In this document: in pieces, positions 8,620-14,619 of the stretch
Layout: every line of letters starts with the position of its first letter
Position numbering within the stretch: position 1 is the stretch's first letter
Origin: Acidiferrimicrobium sp. IK
GTDB lineage: Bacteria > Actinomycetota > Acidimicrobiia > Acidimicrobiales > Palsa-688
Direction: 5' to 3'
Length of the DNA: 64,000 nt
NCBI RefSeq assembly: GCF_025499425.1
Contig: NZ_JAIMCB010000006.1
Span: forward strand, 1 to 64,000
Program-made: the position numbers and the translations under genes
The notes under the pieces: generated by a model
What the model was told of the DNA's origin: nothing
Databases searched by the model: none
What the model saw: the letters and a program-made list of their open reading frames with translations, nothing else

Positions 8620-8642
8620 AGGACTACAACAGTGTAAGTCCT
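8620..8642 (-). promoter_or_regulatory. Inverted repeat directly downstream of the -10 box (candidate operator)
   Basis: AGGACT and AGTCCT flank a centre in which ACA and TGT also pair. It covers the presumed start of transcription of the HTH operon, a position that fits repression by the HTH protein. Confidence 0.5.
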
Positions 8643-8670
8643 ATTATGCCGACATCGGAACAGCTGTCAA
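8643..8670 (-). promoter_or_regulatory. Sigma70-type promoter for the HTH and recombinase operon
   Basis: On the minus strand TTGACA (8670-8665), a 16-base spacer and CATAAT (8648-8643) precede the HTH start at 8601 by about 40 bases. It is one of the closest matches to consensus in this GC-rich window. The rest of 8602-8790 shows no gene. Confidence 0.65.
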
Positions 8671-8790
8671 GCGCAGCCGACGGAACCTTCGCCCAGTTAC
8701 CGGTCAACAGTGGCGCCCTAGCCAACTCATCCACTACGCCTGCCTAGCAGCGGTGACATAATGAGCTTGACACTAACGGCATAGTTCGCC

Positions 8791-9087
8791 TTACACAGCG
8801 TCGGGAGGCATCCCGTCGATGAGCTCCGCCAAAGCCAGCAGATCCACCACCCGGAACGGGCAACGGCCGCCTGACATGGTCACGAAGACATCCGGCTCGG
8901 CCGCATCGGTCCACGACGTAGGAAGCGACTTCATAGTCCCGTCGTCGCCGAAGAAGAACACCCGATCCTGCCGCCAGGTCTGCTGCACGACCACGAACGG
9001 GAACTCCCGGCCCGACCACGGATGGAACGGATGAGTCACCCGAACAGTTCGCTGCTCACCGGATCCTTCAGGTGCATTCGACGGCAA
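8791..9087 (-). CDS. DUF5372-like small protein
   Basis: The product of up to 98 aa has VRVTHPFHPWSGREF, then WRQDRVFFFGDDG and SLPTSWTDAAEPDVFV, and ends CPFRVVDLLALAELIDGM. I recognise this as the DUF5372 pattern from memory; the function is unknown. The conserved part starts VRVTHPFHPW, but the only start codons are TTG at 9087, seven bases from the element end, and GTG at 9039 inside the motif. The true start is therefore uncertain, and the gene may be expressed from a promoter lent by the target. It is the most upstream gene of the serine-recombinase element. Confidence 0.7.
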   Translation of the reverse strand: MPSNAPEGSGEQRTVRVTHPFHPWSGREFPFVVVQQTWRQDRVFFFGDDGTMKSLPTSWTDAAEPDVFVTMSGGRCPFRVVDLLALAELIDGMPPDAV

Positions 9088-9104
9088 GGTCCAACGCCCT
9101 GCAG
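9085..9104 (+). other. Right attachment junction of the serine-recombinase element (AA crossover at 9093-9094)
   Basis: GGCAAGGTCC-AA-CGCCCTG. The left arm is element and the right arm is IS3 orfB. The predicted circular form would carry GGTCC-AA-GGCG at its joint. Confidence 0.72.
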
Positions 9105-9308
9105 GAGTCGACCATCGGCTTGTACAAGACCGAGCTGATCGACCACGAACGGACTGCCACCTGGTCCGGGGCGGCAGAGGTCGAACGGGAGACGGCCGGC
9201 TGGGTGCAGTGGTTCAACGACACCCGCATCCACCACTCGATCGGGCGGATGTCACCGGTCCGTTACGAGACCCTCTGGGCCGCCTCGCTGACCGCCGAGA
9301 GCGCCTGA
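9095..9308 (+). pseudogene. IS3-family transposase OrfB, 3' part
   Basis: The frame resumes as ALQESTIGLYKTELID, carrying the third catalytic residue (Glu of QES). It then reads GWVQWFNDTRIHHSIG and ends MSPVRYETLWAASLTAESA, a normal C-terminus for IS3 OrfB. The first codon (Asn) is completed by AA at 9093-9094. With the 5' part it forms one uninterrupted OrfB once the inner element is removed. Confidence 0.88.
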
Positions 9309-9313
9309 CCTGA

Positions 9314-9556
9314 TCAGACCGGCAGCGGCGGCTCCCGCCACGTCTCGCCGGTGACGGGACTGTGGCGGAGCCACCGGAACCGGCGGTGAGCGGCCTGCGC
9401 GGACACGCCCAACGCCGAGCCGATCTCCGCCCAGGTGCAGCCGGCGTCCATCGCTGCCGCCACCGCCATGTCACGTTGGGACTCCATCGCTGCGAGACGT
9501 CCCGAGGCGGTCTCCAGCTTCTTCAATGCCCGGGCCTTGCTCACCCCTATCAACAT
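9314..9556 (-). CDS. Small HTH protein, passenger of the IS3 element
   Basis: The 80-aa product starts MLIGVSKARALKKLETASGR, has a helical segment RLAAMESQRDMAVAAAM and an HTH of the form CTWAEIGSALGVSAQAAHRR. It lies between the orfB stop and the right inverted repeat, convergent with orfB, so it travels with the IS. IS3 elements normally carry only orfA and orfB. Two similar inverted repeats (9549-9564 and 9576-9591) cover and precede its start codon, suggesting it binds its own promoter region. The sequence allows a longer frame upstream, but ATG at 9556 is the first start with a plausible protein. Confidence 0.72.
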   Translation of the reverse strand: MLIGVSKARALKKLETASGRLAAMESQRDMAVAAAMDAGCTWAEIGSALGVSAQAAHRRFRWLRHSPVTGETWREPPLPV

Positions 9557-9591
9557 ACGTTGATCAGAGAGAGTCGTCAACAACCGTTGAC
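9549..9591 (-). promoter_or_regulatory. Two matching inverted repeats at the start of the passenger HTH gene
   Basis: ATCAAC-N4-GTTGAT at 9549-9564 and GTCAAC-N4-GTTGAC at 9576-9591 are both perfect 6-bp inverted repeats with a 4-base centre, 27 bases apart centre to centre. The first overlaps the ATG at 9554-9556. They look like paired operator sites. Confidence 0.65.
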
Positions 9592-9615
9592 AGATTCGGC
9601 ATCGACCGATACAGT
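9587..9615 (+). promoter_or_regulatory. Possible outward promoter at the right end of the IS3 element
   Basis: TTGACA at 9587-9592, a 17-base spacer and TACAGT at 9610-9615 point rightwards toward tnpA' and tnpB. The -35 box overlaps the second inverted repeat, so the passenger HTH protein could control it. Confidence 0.4.
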
Positions 9616-9650
9616 CACCACTTCCCCAACCAAGGGGCGTTTGCCGAAAC

Positions 9651-9679
9651 CCAGCCTCCACGAAACCCAGGGCGATTCA
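9651..9679 (-). repeat. Right inverted repeat of the IS3 element
   Basis: Read on the minus strand it starts TGAATCGCCCTGG, with GGAGGCT 9 bases on, mirroring 4692-4720. It is followed by the target copy ACT at 9680-9682. Confidence 0.85.
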
Positions 9680-9680
9680 A

Positions 9681-9893
9681 CTGGCTTGCTTCGGGGTGGA
9701 GTATCTCGAGGCAGTGTTGGCCGCCCAGGGCTGCCGCTTGGTAGTGGTTGATAGCGCGGAGGTCACAGACGACTTGGTGCGCGACATGGTGGAGGTGTTC
9801 GCCAGCTTCTGCGCCGGTTTCTATCGACGACGCTCGGCCAGAAGGCGGGCGGAGATGGCCGTTGTCGTTGCGGGGAAGGTCCAGGCCCCGTGA
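9681..9893 (+). pseudogene. tnpA: IS607-type serine recombinase TnpA, 3' part
   Basis: The frame continues LACFGVEYLEAVLAAQGCRL, then VVVDSAEVTDDLVRDMVEVF and a basic tail RSARRRAEMAVVVAGKVQAP, the standard C-terminal half of IS607 TnpA. The stop TGA at 9891-9893 overlaps the tnpB ATG. It is separated from the N-terminal half by the IS3 element. Confidence 0.82.
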
Positions 9894-10975
9894 TGCTGGT
9901 CTACCAGGCGTATCGCTTTGAGCTGGACCCGAACAACCACGCCCGCTCAGCGTTGGCTTCTCATGCTGGTGCTGCCCGGTTTGCCTATAACTGGGGTGTG
10001 TCCCTGGTGAGCAACCACCTAGCGGCCCGCCGGGCGCTCGTGGCGCTGGCCGTCCGCCAGGGCGCTGGGGTGGGAGAGGCCGGGGAGTGGGTCGATGGCC
10101 TACTCGGCCCCTTGCCTTGGACGTTGCCGGCGCTGCGGCGAGCCTGGAACCAGGCGAAGGCCGAGGTAGCACCGTGGTGGGCGGAGAACTCCAAAGAGGC
10201 GTACAACTCCGGGCTCGACGCTCTGGCCAGGGGCCTGGACGCCTGGTCCAAGTCCCGCCGGGGGGCGCGCCAGGGTCGAAAGGTCGGCTTTCCCCGCTTC
10301 AAGGCCAAGCACACCCGGCGAAGCTTCAAGGTGACCACCGGGGCGTTCGGGGTGACAGACGCCCGCCACATCCGCCTGCCCCGCATCGGGGTCATCCGAA
10401 CCAAGGAGCCGACGACCAAGCTGGCCCGGCTCCTCGACGCCGGTGCTGGCCGGGTGCTTTCGGCAACCGTGTCGCAGGCCGCGGGGCGCTGGTATGTGGC
10501 CTTCGGGGTCGAGGCCGAGCGGGGAGCCGACCATCGGGCAGCGCACGGGCCGCCTGTGGGTGTTGACGTGGGCGTGAAGTCCCTGGCCGTGCTCTCCACC
10601 GGTGAGGTCGTCGAAAACCCCAAGCGTCTCTCCAACTACCAGCGGCGCATGGCCCGGCTTCAGGCGCAGTGCTCGCGGCGGCGCGGCCCGGCCAAGGGCC
10701 GGGCGGCGTCCAAGCGCTGGCAGCGCTCCAAGACCCGCCTGGGCCGCGCTCATGCCAAGGTTGCCCAAGCCCGCGCCGACGGGCTCAACAAGCTGACCAC
10801 CGGCCTGGCCAAGAACCATGAGACGGTGGTGGTCGAGGACCTGAACGTGGCAGGGATGACCGCCAGCGCCAAAGGATCGGGCCGCTGGCGGGGCAAGGCC
10901 GGGCTGAACAAGACCCTCACCGCCACCCGGCAACAGGTGGCTCCGAAGCCCGTCCTCGTCGGAAGTGACAGATGA
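9893..10975 (+). pseudogene. tnpB: IS607-type TnpB (RuvC-like RNA-guided nuclease family), C-terminally defective
   Basis: The 360-aa product starts MLVYQAYRFELDPN and keeps the first RuvC Asp in GVDVGVKSLAVLSTG and the Glu in VVVEDLNVAGM. In intact relatives the part after KAGLN contains a zinc ribbon and the third acidic residue (RDxNAA). Here the sequence jumps from KAGLNK to TLTATRQQVAPKPV and stops, so an internal deletion has removed the zinc ribbon and the last catalytic Asp. The protein should be unable to cut DNA (inference). It might still bind its guide RNA, as some catalytically dead relatives do. The stop of tnpA overlaps its start. Confidence 0.82.
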
Positions 10976-11040
10976 GACAGATTTCGGAACGGCCTGCCCT
11001 CAGGCGAGTCCGGTCGACCTGGGAGACACCGTCGTGCTTT

Positions 11041-11074
11041 CCCATAACCATATGGCATACCATATGGTTATGGG
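11041..11074 (+). promoter_or_regulatory. 34-bp perfect palindrome at the toxin-antitoxin start (operator)
   Basis: Two 15-base arms (CCCATAACCATATGG and its exact complement) flank CATA. The right arm contains the in-frame ATG codons of the antitoxin at 11064 and 11070, and a third lies in the left arm at 11052. It is almost certainly the autoregulatory site of the pair, placed so that bound antitoxin would cover the translation start. Confidence 0.8.
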
Positions 11075-11315
11075 ACGGAAAGAGGTGCTCGTACAGCTCG
11101 ACGACGATCTGATCGACCGACTCGACCGACTCGCCGACAAGCAAGGAACGAGCCGTTCGGAGCTACTGCGACGCGGCGCCTCTGCGGTCCTCGAAGCCGC
11201 CGAGCACGCCGAAGCTGACCGGGCCCTGCAGGAGGCCTACCGGAGGGTGCCTCAGGATCCCGCCATCGTCGCCGCCGCTTCCCGGCTCGCGGCACTCACC
11301 GCCCCCGAGTGGTAG
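11064..11315 (+). CDS. Ribbon-helix-helix antitoxin
   Basis: The product of about 83 aa starts MVMGRKEVLVQLDDDLIDRL followed by ADKQGTSRSELLRRGASAVL. This is a short basic beta strand followed by two helices, the CopG/MetJ-type ribbon-helix-helix fold. The C-terminal part is rich in Ala and Glu and should wrap the toxin. The start is uncertain (11052, 11064 or 11070) because all three ATG codons sit inside the operator palindrome without a Shine-Dalgarno sequence, so a leaderless mRNA is possible. Its stop overlaps the toxin start by 7 bases. It lies directly behind the IS607-like tnpB. Confidence 0.85.
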   Translation: MVMGRKEVLVQLDDDLIDRLDRLADKQGTSRSELLRRGASAVLEAAEHAEADRALQEAYRRVPQDPAIVAAASRLAALTAPEW

Positions 11316-11632
11316 AGCGCGGCGACATCGTCTGGGCAGATCTGGGGCCACCAGCCGGGCGGCGACCGGTCTGTGTCCTCACCCGAGACGCAGCGATCGC
11401 GGTTCTCACCGCGGTCACGTGCGCGCCGATCACCCGGACGACCCGTCGTATCCGGTCAGAGGTTGAGATCGGGGTCGCCCAGGGCCTGCCCGATCAGAGC
11501 GTCATCAGCTGTGACAACCTGATCACCATTCCGACCATGCTCCTGGAGTCAGAACCAGTTGGCCGCCTCGACCTCGACGCCCGGGTCAGGCTCGACCAAG
11601 CGCTCCGCTACGCCCTCGATATCCAATACTGA
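11309..11632 (+). CDS. MazF/PemK-type endoribonuclease toxin
   Basis: The 107-aa product starts VERGDIVWADLGPPAGRRPV, then CVLTRDAA and VTCAPITRTTRRIRSEVEI, with SVISCDNLITIPTMLL. This matches the MazF/PemK family at its usual length (about 110 aa). Family members cleave mRNA at short motifs; the conserved Arg of RRPVCVL and the Thr of APITRT lie where catalytic residues occur. GTG start, overlapping the antitoxin stop, so the pair is co-translated. Another, truncated MazF-like remnant lies at 31213-31344. Confidence 0.9.
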   Translation: MVERGDIVWADLGPPAGRRPVCVLTRDAAIAVLTAVTCAPITRTTRRIRSEVEIGVAQGLPDQSVISCDNLITIPTMLLESEPVGRLDLDARVRLDQALRYALDIQY

Positions 11633-11940
11633 CTGAACTGGTGGTCGGCCGTCCGGGACACCGGGCCCGATGTTCGCTGCGCGCATGTGGCCCCCGCCGC
11701 TTCCACGCCACGAGGTCGGCGGCGGGGACGAGAACCCACCGCCTCGTCCGAACTGGGCTCCTCGGCAGCTGCGCTGGTCACGCTGGGCACGGTGTCGCGC
11801 CTCTGTTGGGCGCTCGCGCCGGTGGGGAGGTGCGCGAAGAGATGGCCATCCCGGCTGTGCGCGCTGGGAGCTCGGCATGCCGGATAAACCCAGATTGCGA
11901 CGCTGCGCTTCAACGACGATGCGCGACGCGCCCATCCGAT
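11633..11940. other. Non-coding stretch between the toxin gene and the importer operon
   Basis: No credible gene was found on either strand; open frames here lack any family resemblance. At 11637-11645 GAACTGGTG repeats half of the FadR-type operator at 11941. The stretch may be remnant DNA at the border between the mobile region and the catabolic locus. Confidence 0.5.
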
Positions 11941-11961
11941 TGAACTGGTCCGACCAGTTCA
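11941..11961 (+). promoter_or_regulatory. FadR/GntR-family operator palindrome upstream of the importer operon
   Basis: TGAACTGGTC and GACCAGTTCA are perfect inverted arms around a single C. The core TGGT-N3-ACCA fits the FadR-subfamily consensus TNGT-N3-ACNA (established knowledge). A FadR-type regulator is encoded in the same operon (21854-22699), so it is the likely ligand-responsive binder. Confidence 0.78.
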
Positions 11962-11969
11962 CTTAGCCC

Positions 11970-11998
11970 TTGACCTCCCGTTCACCCCCTGGTTACTG
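11970..11998 (+). promoter_or_regulatory. Candidate promoter of the importer operon
   Basis: TTGACC at 11970-11975, a 17-base spacer and TTACTG at 11993-11998. The palindrome at 11941-11961 lies 8 bases upstream of the -35 box, and the first gene starts at 12046. The -10 match is weak. Confidence 0.45.
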
Positions 11999-12045
11999 TT
12001 CGTTACGGGGGCCACGCACCCGTGGGCCTGCCACAGGGAGGAAAG

Positions 12046-13641
12046 ATGAATCGCTTGGGGAGGGGAGCAGCCGTCGCCTGCTCGCTCAGTGCGGCGTCGT
12101 TGCTGGCTGCGGCGTGCGGCGGGAATAGCGGGAACGGAGGATCCGCTCCGGCGGCGTCGCCCGGAACCAGCGGCGCGTCCGGCGGCGGGTCACTGGTCGT
12201 TGCATCCGCGGTGGCCCCCCCGACGTTGGATCTCACGTCGAACCCGGCGGCGGCGATCGACGAGGTGCTCGACTACAACGTCTACGAGCACCTCGTGCAG
12301 CTCGACCCCAAAGGCAAGGTCATCCCGGTCCTCGCGAGCTCGTACACGACGTCGCCCGACGGGCTGACCTACACGTTCACGGTGCGCCAGGGCGTCAAGT
12401 TCTCCAACGGAGACCCGATGACGCCCGCCGACGTGGTGTTCAGTCTGCAGCGGGCGTTGGCGCCGGGGTCCAAGTACCCCTACGCCAAGCTGCTCTCCGA
12501 CGTCAAGAGCGTCGCCGCTGCGGGCGCCTACCAGGTGGTTGTCACTCTGACGAGTCCGAACAACCAGTTCCTCTACGACCTGGCGGCGTACAGCAACGGC
12601 GTCGTCTTGGACTCGAAGGCCGTGGGGACCATAGCGACGCAGCCGGTGGGCACCGGCCCTTATGTGTTCCAGTCGTTCCGTCCCAACTACAGCGTCGCGC
12701 TGAGCCGGAACCCGGATTACTGGGGGACCAAGCCCGGTGTCAGCACCGTGACATTCCGCTATTTCTCGAGCTCGAACGCCGAGAACAGCGCGCTGCAAAG
12801 CGGACAGGTCCAGGTCATCGACAACCTCGAGAACCCGCAGGACGCCGCCCAGTTCAAGGGTAATTCCTCGTTCAAGATCATCGCCGGGCCGACCAACGGC
12901 AAGATCCAGATGACGCTGAACAACGGCTCAGGACCGTTCAGCAAGCAGCAGGTGCGCGAGGCGGTCGCCTACGCAACCGACAAGAAGGCCATCCTGCAGT
13001 CGACAGGGGCAGGCTACGGAACGGTGATCGGAAGTGATGACGTGCCGGGCGATCCGTGGTACGACCCGTCCCTGGCAAACACCTACTCCTACGACCCAGC
13101 CAAGGCCAAGCAGCTGCTGGCGCAGGCCGGCTACCCGAACGGGTTCTCCGCCACTCTCACCCTCCCGCCCTACGGGTACGCCACCAATGCGGGACCGCTG
13201 GTGCAGGCCGAGCTGAACGCCGTTGGAATCCATACCACCATCAGCCAGGTGCAGTTCCCGCTGTGGTTGAGCCAGGTGTTCAACAGCAGCAACTTCCAGA
13301 TGACGATCATCAACCATGTGGAGGCGCGCGACATCTCCAACTACGCGAACTGCTCCTACTACTGGAAGTTCGCCGGATGCAACCAGGTCGCGTCGATGCT
13401 CGGGACCGCGGAAAAGGCCACCGATAAGTCGCAGGAGGTCGCGGGCTTCAAGCAGGTTGCCACGCTCATCGCCCAGCAGGCGGTCAATGACTTCCTCTAC
13501 AACCCCGACCAGGTCACCGTCGCCAAGAGCGACGTGACGGGTCTCCCGAGCTCCGGGCTCACCGAGTCGTTCGACCTGGCCAACGCTGCGATCGGCGGGA
13601 AGGTGTCCGCGGCGGCGAGCGGGCAGGGGTATGCCCAGTGA
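12046..13641 (+). CDS. Peptide/nickel-type ABC transporter substrate-binding lipoprotein (family 5)
   Basis: The 531-aa product begins with a lipoprotein signal, basic MNRLGRG and a hydrophobic stretch to LLAAAC, with lipidated Cys 24 and a Gly/Ser-rich linker. The mature part has the SBP_bac_5 layout: YNVYEHLVQLDPKGKVIPVL, then TYTFTVRQGVKFSNGDPMTP and DVVFSLQRAL. ATG at 12046 has AGGGAGGA upstream. It should capture oligopeptides or related compounds outside the membrane for the two permeases that follow. It is the first gene of a nine-gene run under the FadR-type operator. The exact ligand is unknown; context suggests short, possibly beta-amino-acid-containing peptides (inference). Confidence 0.93.
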   Translation: MNRLGRGAAVACSLSAASLLAAACGGNSGNGGSAPAASPGTSGASGGGSLVVASAVAPPTLDLTSNPAAAIDEVLDYNVYEHLVQLDPKGKVIPVLASSYTTSPDGLTYTFTVRQGVKFSNGDPMTPADVVFSLQRALAPGSKYPYAKLLSDVKSVAAAGAYQVVVTLTSPNNQFLYDLAAYSNGVVLDSKAVGTIATQPVGTGPYVFQSFRPNYSVALSRNPDYWGTKPGVSTVTFRYFSSSNAENSALQSGQVQVIDNLENPQDAAQFKGNSSFKIIAGPTNGKIQMTLNNGSGPFSKQQVREAVAYATDKKAILQSTGAGYGTVIGSDDVPGDPWYDPSLANTYSYDPAKAKQLLAQAGYPNGFSATLTLPPYGYATNAGPLVQAELNAVGIHTTISQVQFPLWLSQVFNSSNFQMTIINHVEARDISNYANCSYYWKFAGCNQVASMLGTAEKATDKSQEVAGFKQVATLIAQQAVNDFLYNPDQVTVAKSDVTGLPSSGLTESFDLANAAIGGKVSAAASGQGYAQ

Positions 13642-13674
13642 GCGCCGGGCGCTGACGATGACAGGGCGTTGCTG

Positions 13675-14619
13675 ATGGTGCGCTTCGCTGCTCACCGTCT
13701 GGGCATCCTGGTGCTGTCGCTGGTGGGCGCGTCGGTCCTCGTGTTCGGGGCCTTGACGCTCCTGCCCGGGTCTCCGGCGCAGGTCATCCTGGGCACGCAG
13801 GCCACTCCCCAGTCAGTGCACCACCTGACCGTCCAGCTGGGCTTGGACAAGCCCCTGTGGCAGCAGTACTTCGATTGGCTGCACGGGATGGTGACCGGCG
13901 CTTTGGGTACGTCTTACGTGTCGCAGCTGCCGATCGGGACCCAGATCTGGCAGGCGCTGCAGGTGACCGGGCCTCTGGTGCTCTTGGGTCTGGTCATCGG
14001 GCTGGTGATCGCCATACCGCTCGGCCTGTTCGGTGCGTTGCTGCAGGGGCGTGCCACCGGCGCGGTTCTCGGCGCCATCGGACAGGTCGGGCTGGCGGTC
14101 CCCACGTTCGTGGGGGGAACGCTGCTCATCATCGTCTTCGCCGTGGAGTTCCACGTCCTGCCCGCCAGCGGGTTCCCGGAGTGGTCACATCCGGGATCGG
14201 CATTGAAGTCCCTGCTGCTGCCGGCGATCAGCCTCGGTGTCGTCGAGGGCGGGATCATCAGTCGCTACCTGCGAACATCGGTGCTCGACTTGCTTCAGTC
14301 CGACTACCTGCGGACGGCCCGGATGAAGGGACTCAGCATGGGCCAGGCGCTGCGCCGCCACGGGCTTCGCAACGCCATGCTCCCCCTGGTCACCGTCGGC
14401 GGCCTGGAGCTGGCCGGTCTCATCGTCGGTGCGATCGTGGTGGAGAACGTGTTCACCCTCCCCGGGATCGGAACCCTGCTGCTGACATCAGTCAACAATC
14501 GCGACCTGCTCGTGGCGCAGGACATCGTCATGTTCGTCTCGGGAACGGTGCTGGTGCTCAACCTCCTCGTCGACCTGTCCTATCGCCTCCTGGACCCCCG
14601 GCTGGCGGGTCGGTCGTGA
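13675..14619 (+). CDS. ABC transporter permease, DppB type
   Basis: The 314-aa product has an N-terminal helix (RLGILVLSLVGASVLVFG), the conserved periplasmic segment LLPGSPAQVILG, and five further helices. The EAA loop reads YLRTARMKGLSMGQALRRHG followed by LRNAMLPLVTVGG, and the end carries FTLPGIGTLLLTSVNNRD. These are classic features of the first permease of oligopeptide importers. ATG at 13675 is preferred because AGGG is 8 bases upstream; TTG at 13669 is an alternative. The stop overlaps the next GTG by 4 bases. Confidence 0.93.
   Translation: MVRFAAHRLGILVLSLVGASVLVFGALTLLPGSPAQVILGTQATPQSVHHLTVQLGLDKPLWQQYFDWLHGMVTGALGTSYVSQLPIGTQIWQALQVTGPLVLLGLVIGLVIAIPLGLFGALLQGRATGAVLGAIGQVGLAVPTFVGGTLLIIVFAVEFHVLPASGFPEWSHPGSALKSLLLPAISLGVVEGGIISRYLRTSVLDLLQSDYLRTARMKGLSMGQALRRHGLRNAMLPLVTVGGLELAGLIVGAIVVENVFTLPGIGTLLLTSVNNRDLLVAQDIVMFVSGTVLVLNLLVDLSYRLLDPRLAGRS

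Larger units (their letters stand above)
5783..9094 (-). mobile_element. 3,312-bp serine-recombinase element inserted in IS3 orfB
   Basis: The boundaries follow from exact restoration of OrfB when 5783-9094 is removed. The gene set, all on the minus strand, is a DUF5372-like gene (8791-9087), an HTH gene (8125-8601), an 87-aa gene (7878-8141) and the recombinase (5811-7871). The last three overlap or nearly touch and share a promoter at 8643-8670. There is no second transposase and no obvious long inverted repeat at the ends. The target is the codon stretch for the conserved GDALDNALxES motif of IS3 transposases. Confidence 0.8.
4692..9679 (+). mobile_element. IS3-family insertion sequence with passenger HTH gene, itself interrupted
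   Basis: The element begins TGAATC and ends GATTCA, the TG...CA termini of the IS3 family. The first and last 30 bases are imperfect inverted repeats. The flanks carry a 3-bp direct repeat, ACT, at 4689-4691 and 9680-9682. Without the inner 3,312-bp insert it is 1,676 bp and holds orfA, orfB and a divergent small HTH gene between orfB and the right end. It sits in tnpA of the IS607-like element, and deleting it with one ACT restores that frame exactly. Confidence 0.88.
4330..10975 (+). mobile_element. IS607-like element (tnpA-tnpB), minimal extent, interrupted by an IS3 element
   Basis: The two tnpA pieces (4330-4691 and 9681-9893) and tnpB (9893-10975) belong to one IS607-type element. Removing the IS3 insert plus one copy of ACT joins the pieces in frame as RDRLACFGVEYLEA, the normal family sequence. 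The true ends were not identified, and the element probably extends somewhat beyond both genes. Both genes look non-functional: tnpA has lost its catalytic Ser and tnpB has lost its C-terminal catalytic and zinc regions. Confidence 0.75.

Noticed and set aside
9309..9650. Placing the right end of the IS3 element directly after orfB
   Set aside because: No matching inverted repeat or ACT copy is found there, while both are exact at 9651-9682.
11641..11966. Open frames in 11641-11966 on the plus strand
   Set aside because: Arg/Pro-rich products with no family pattern and no ribosome-binding site; they overlap each other in three frames.
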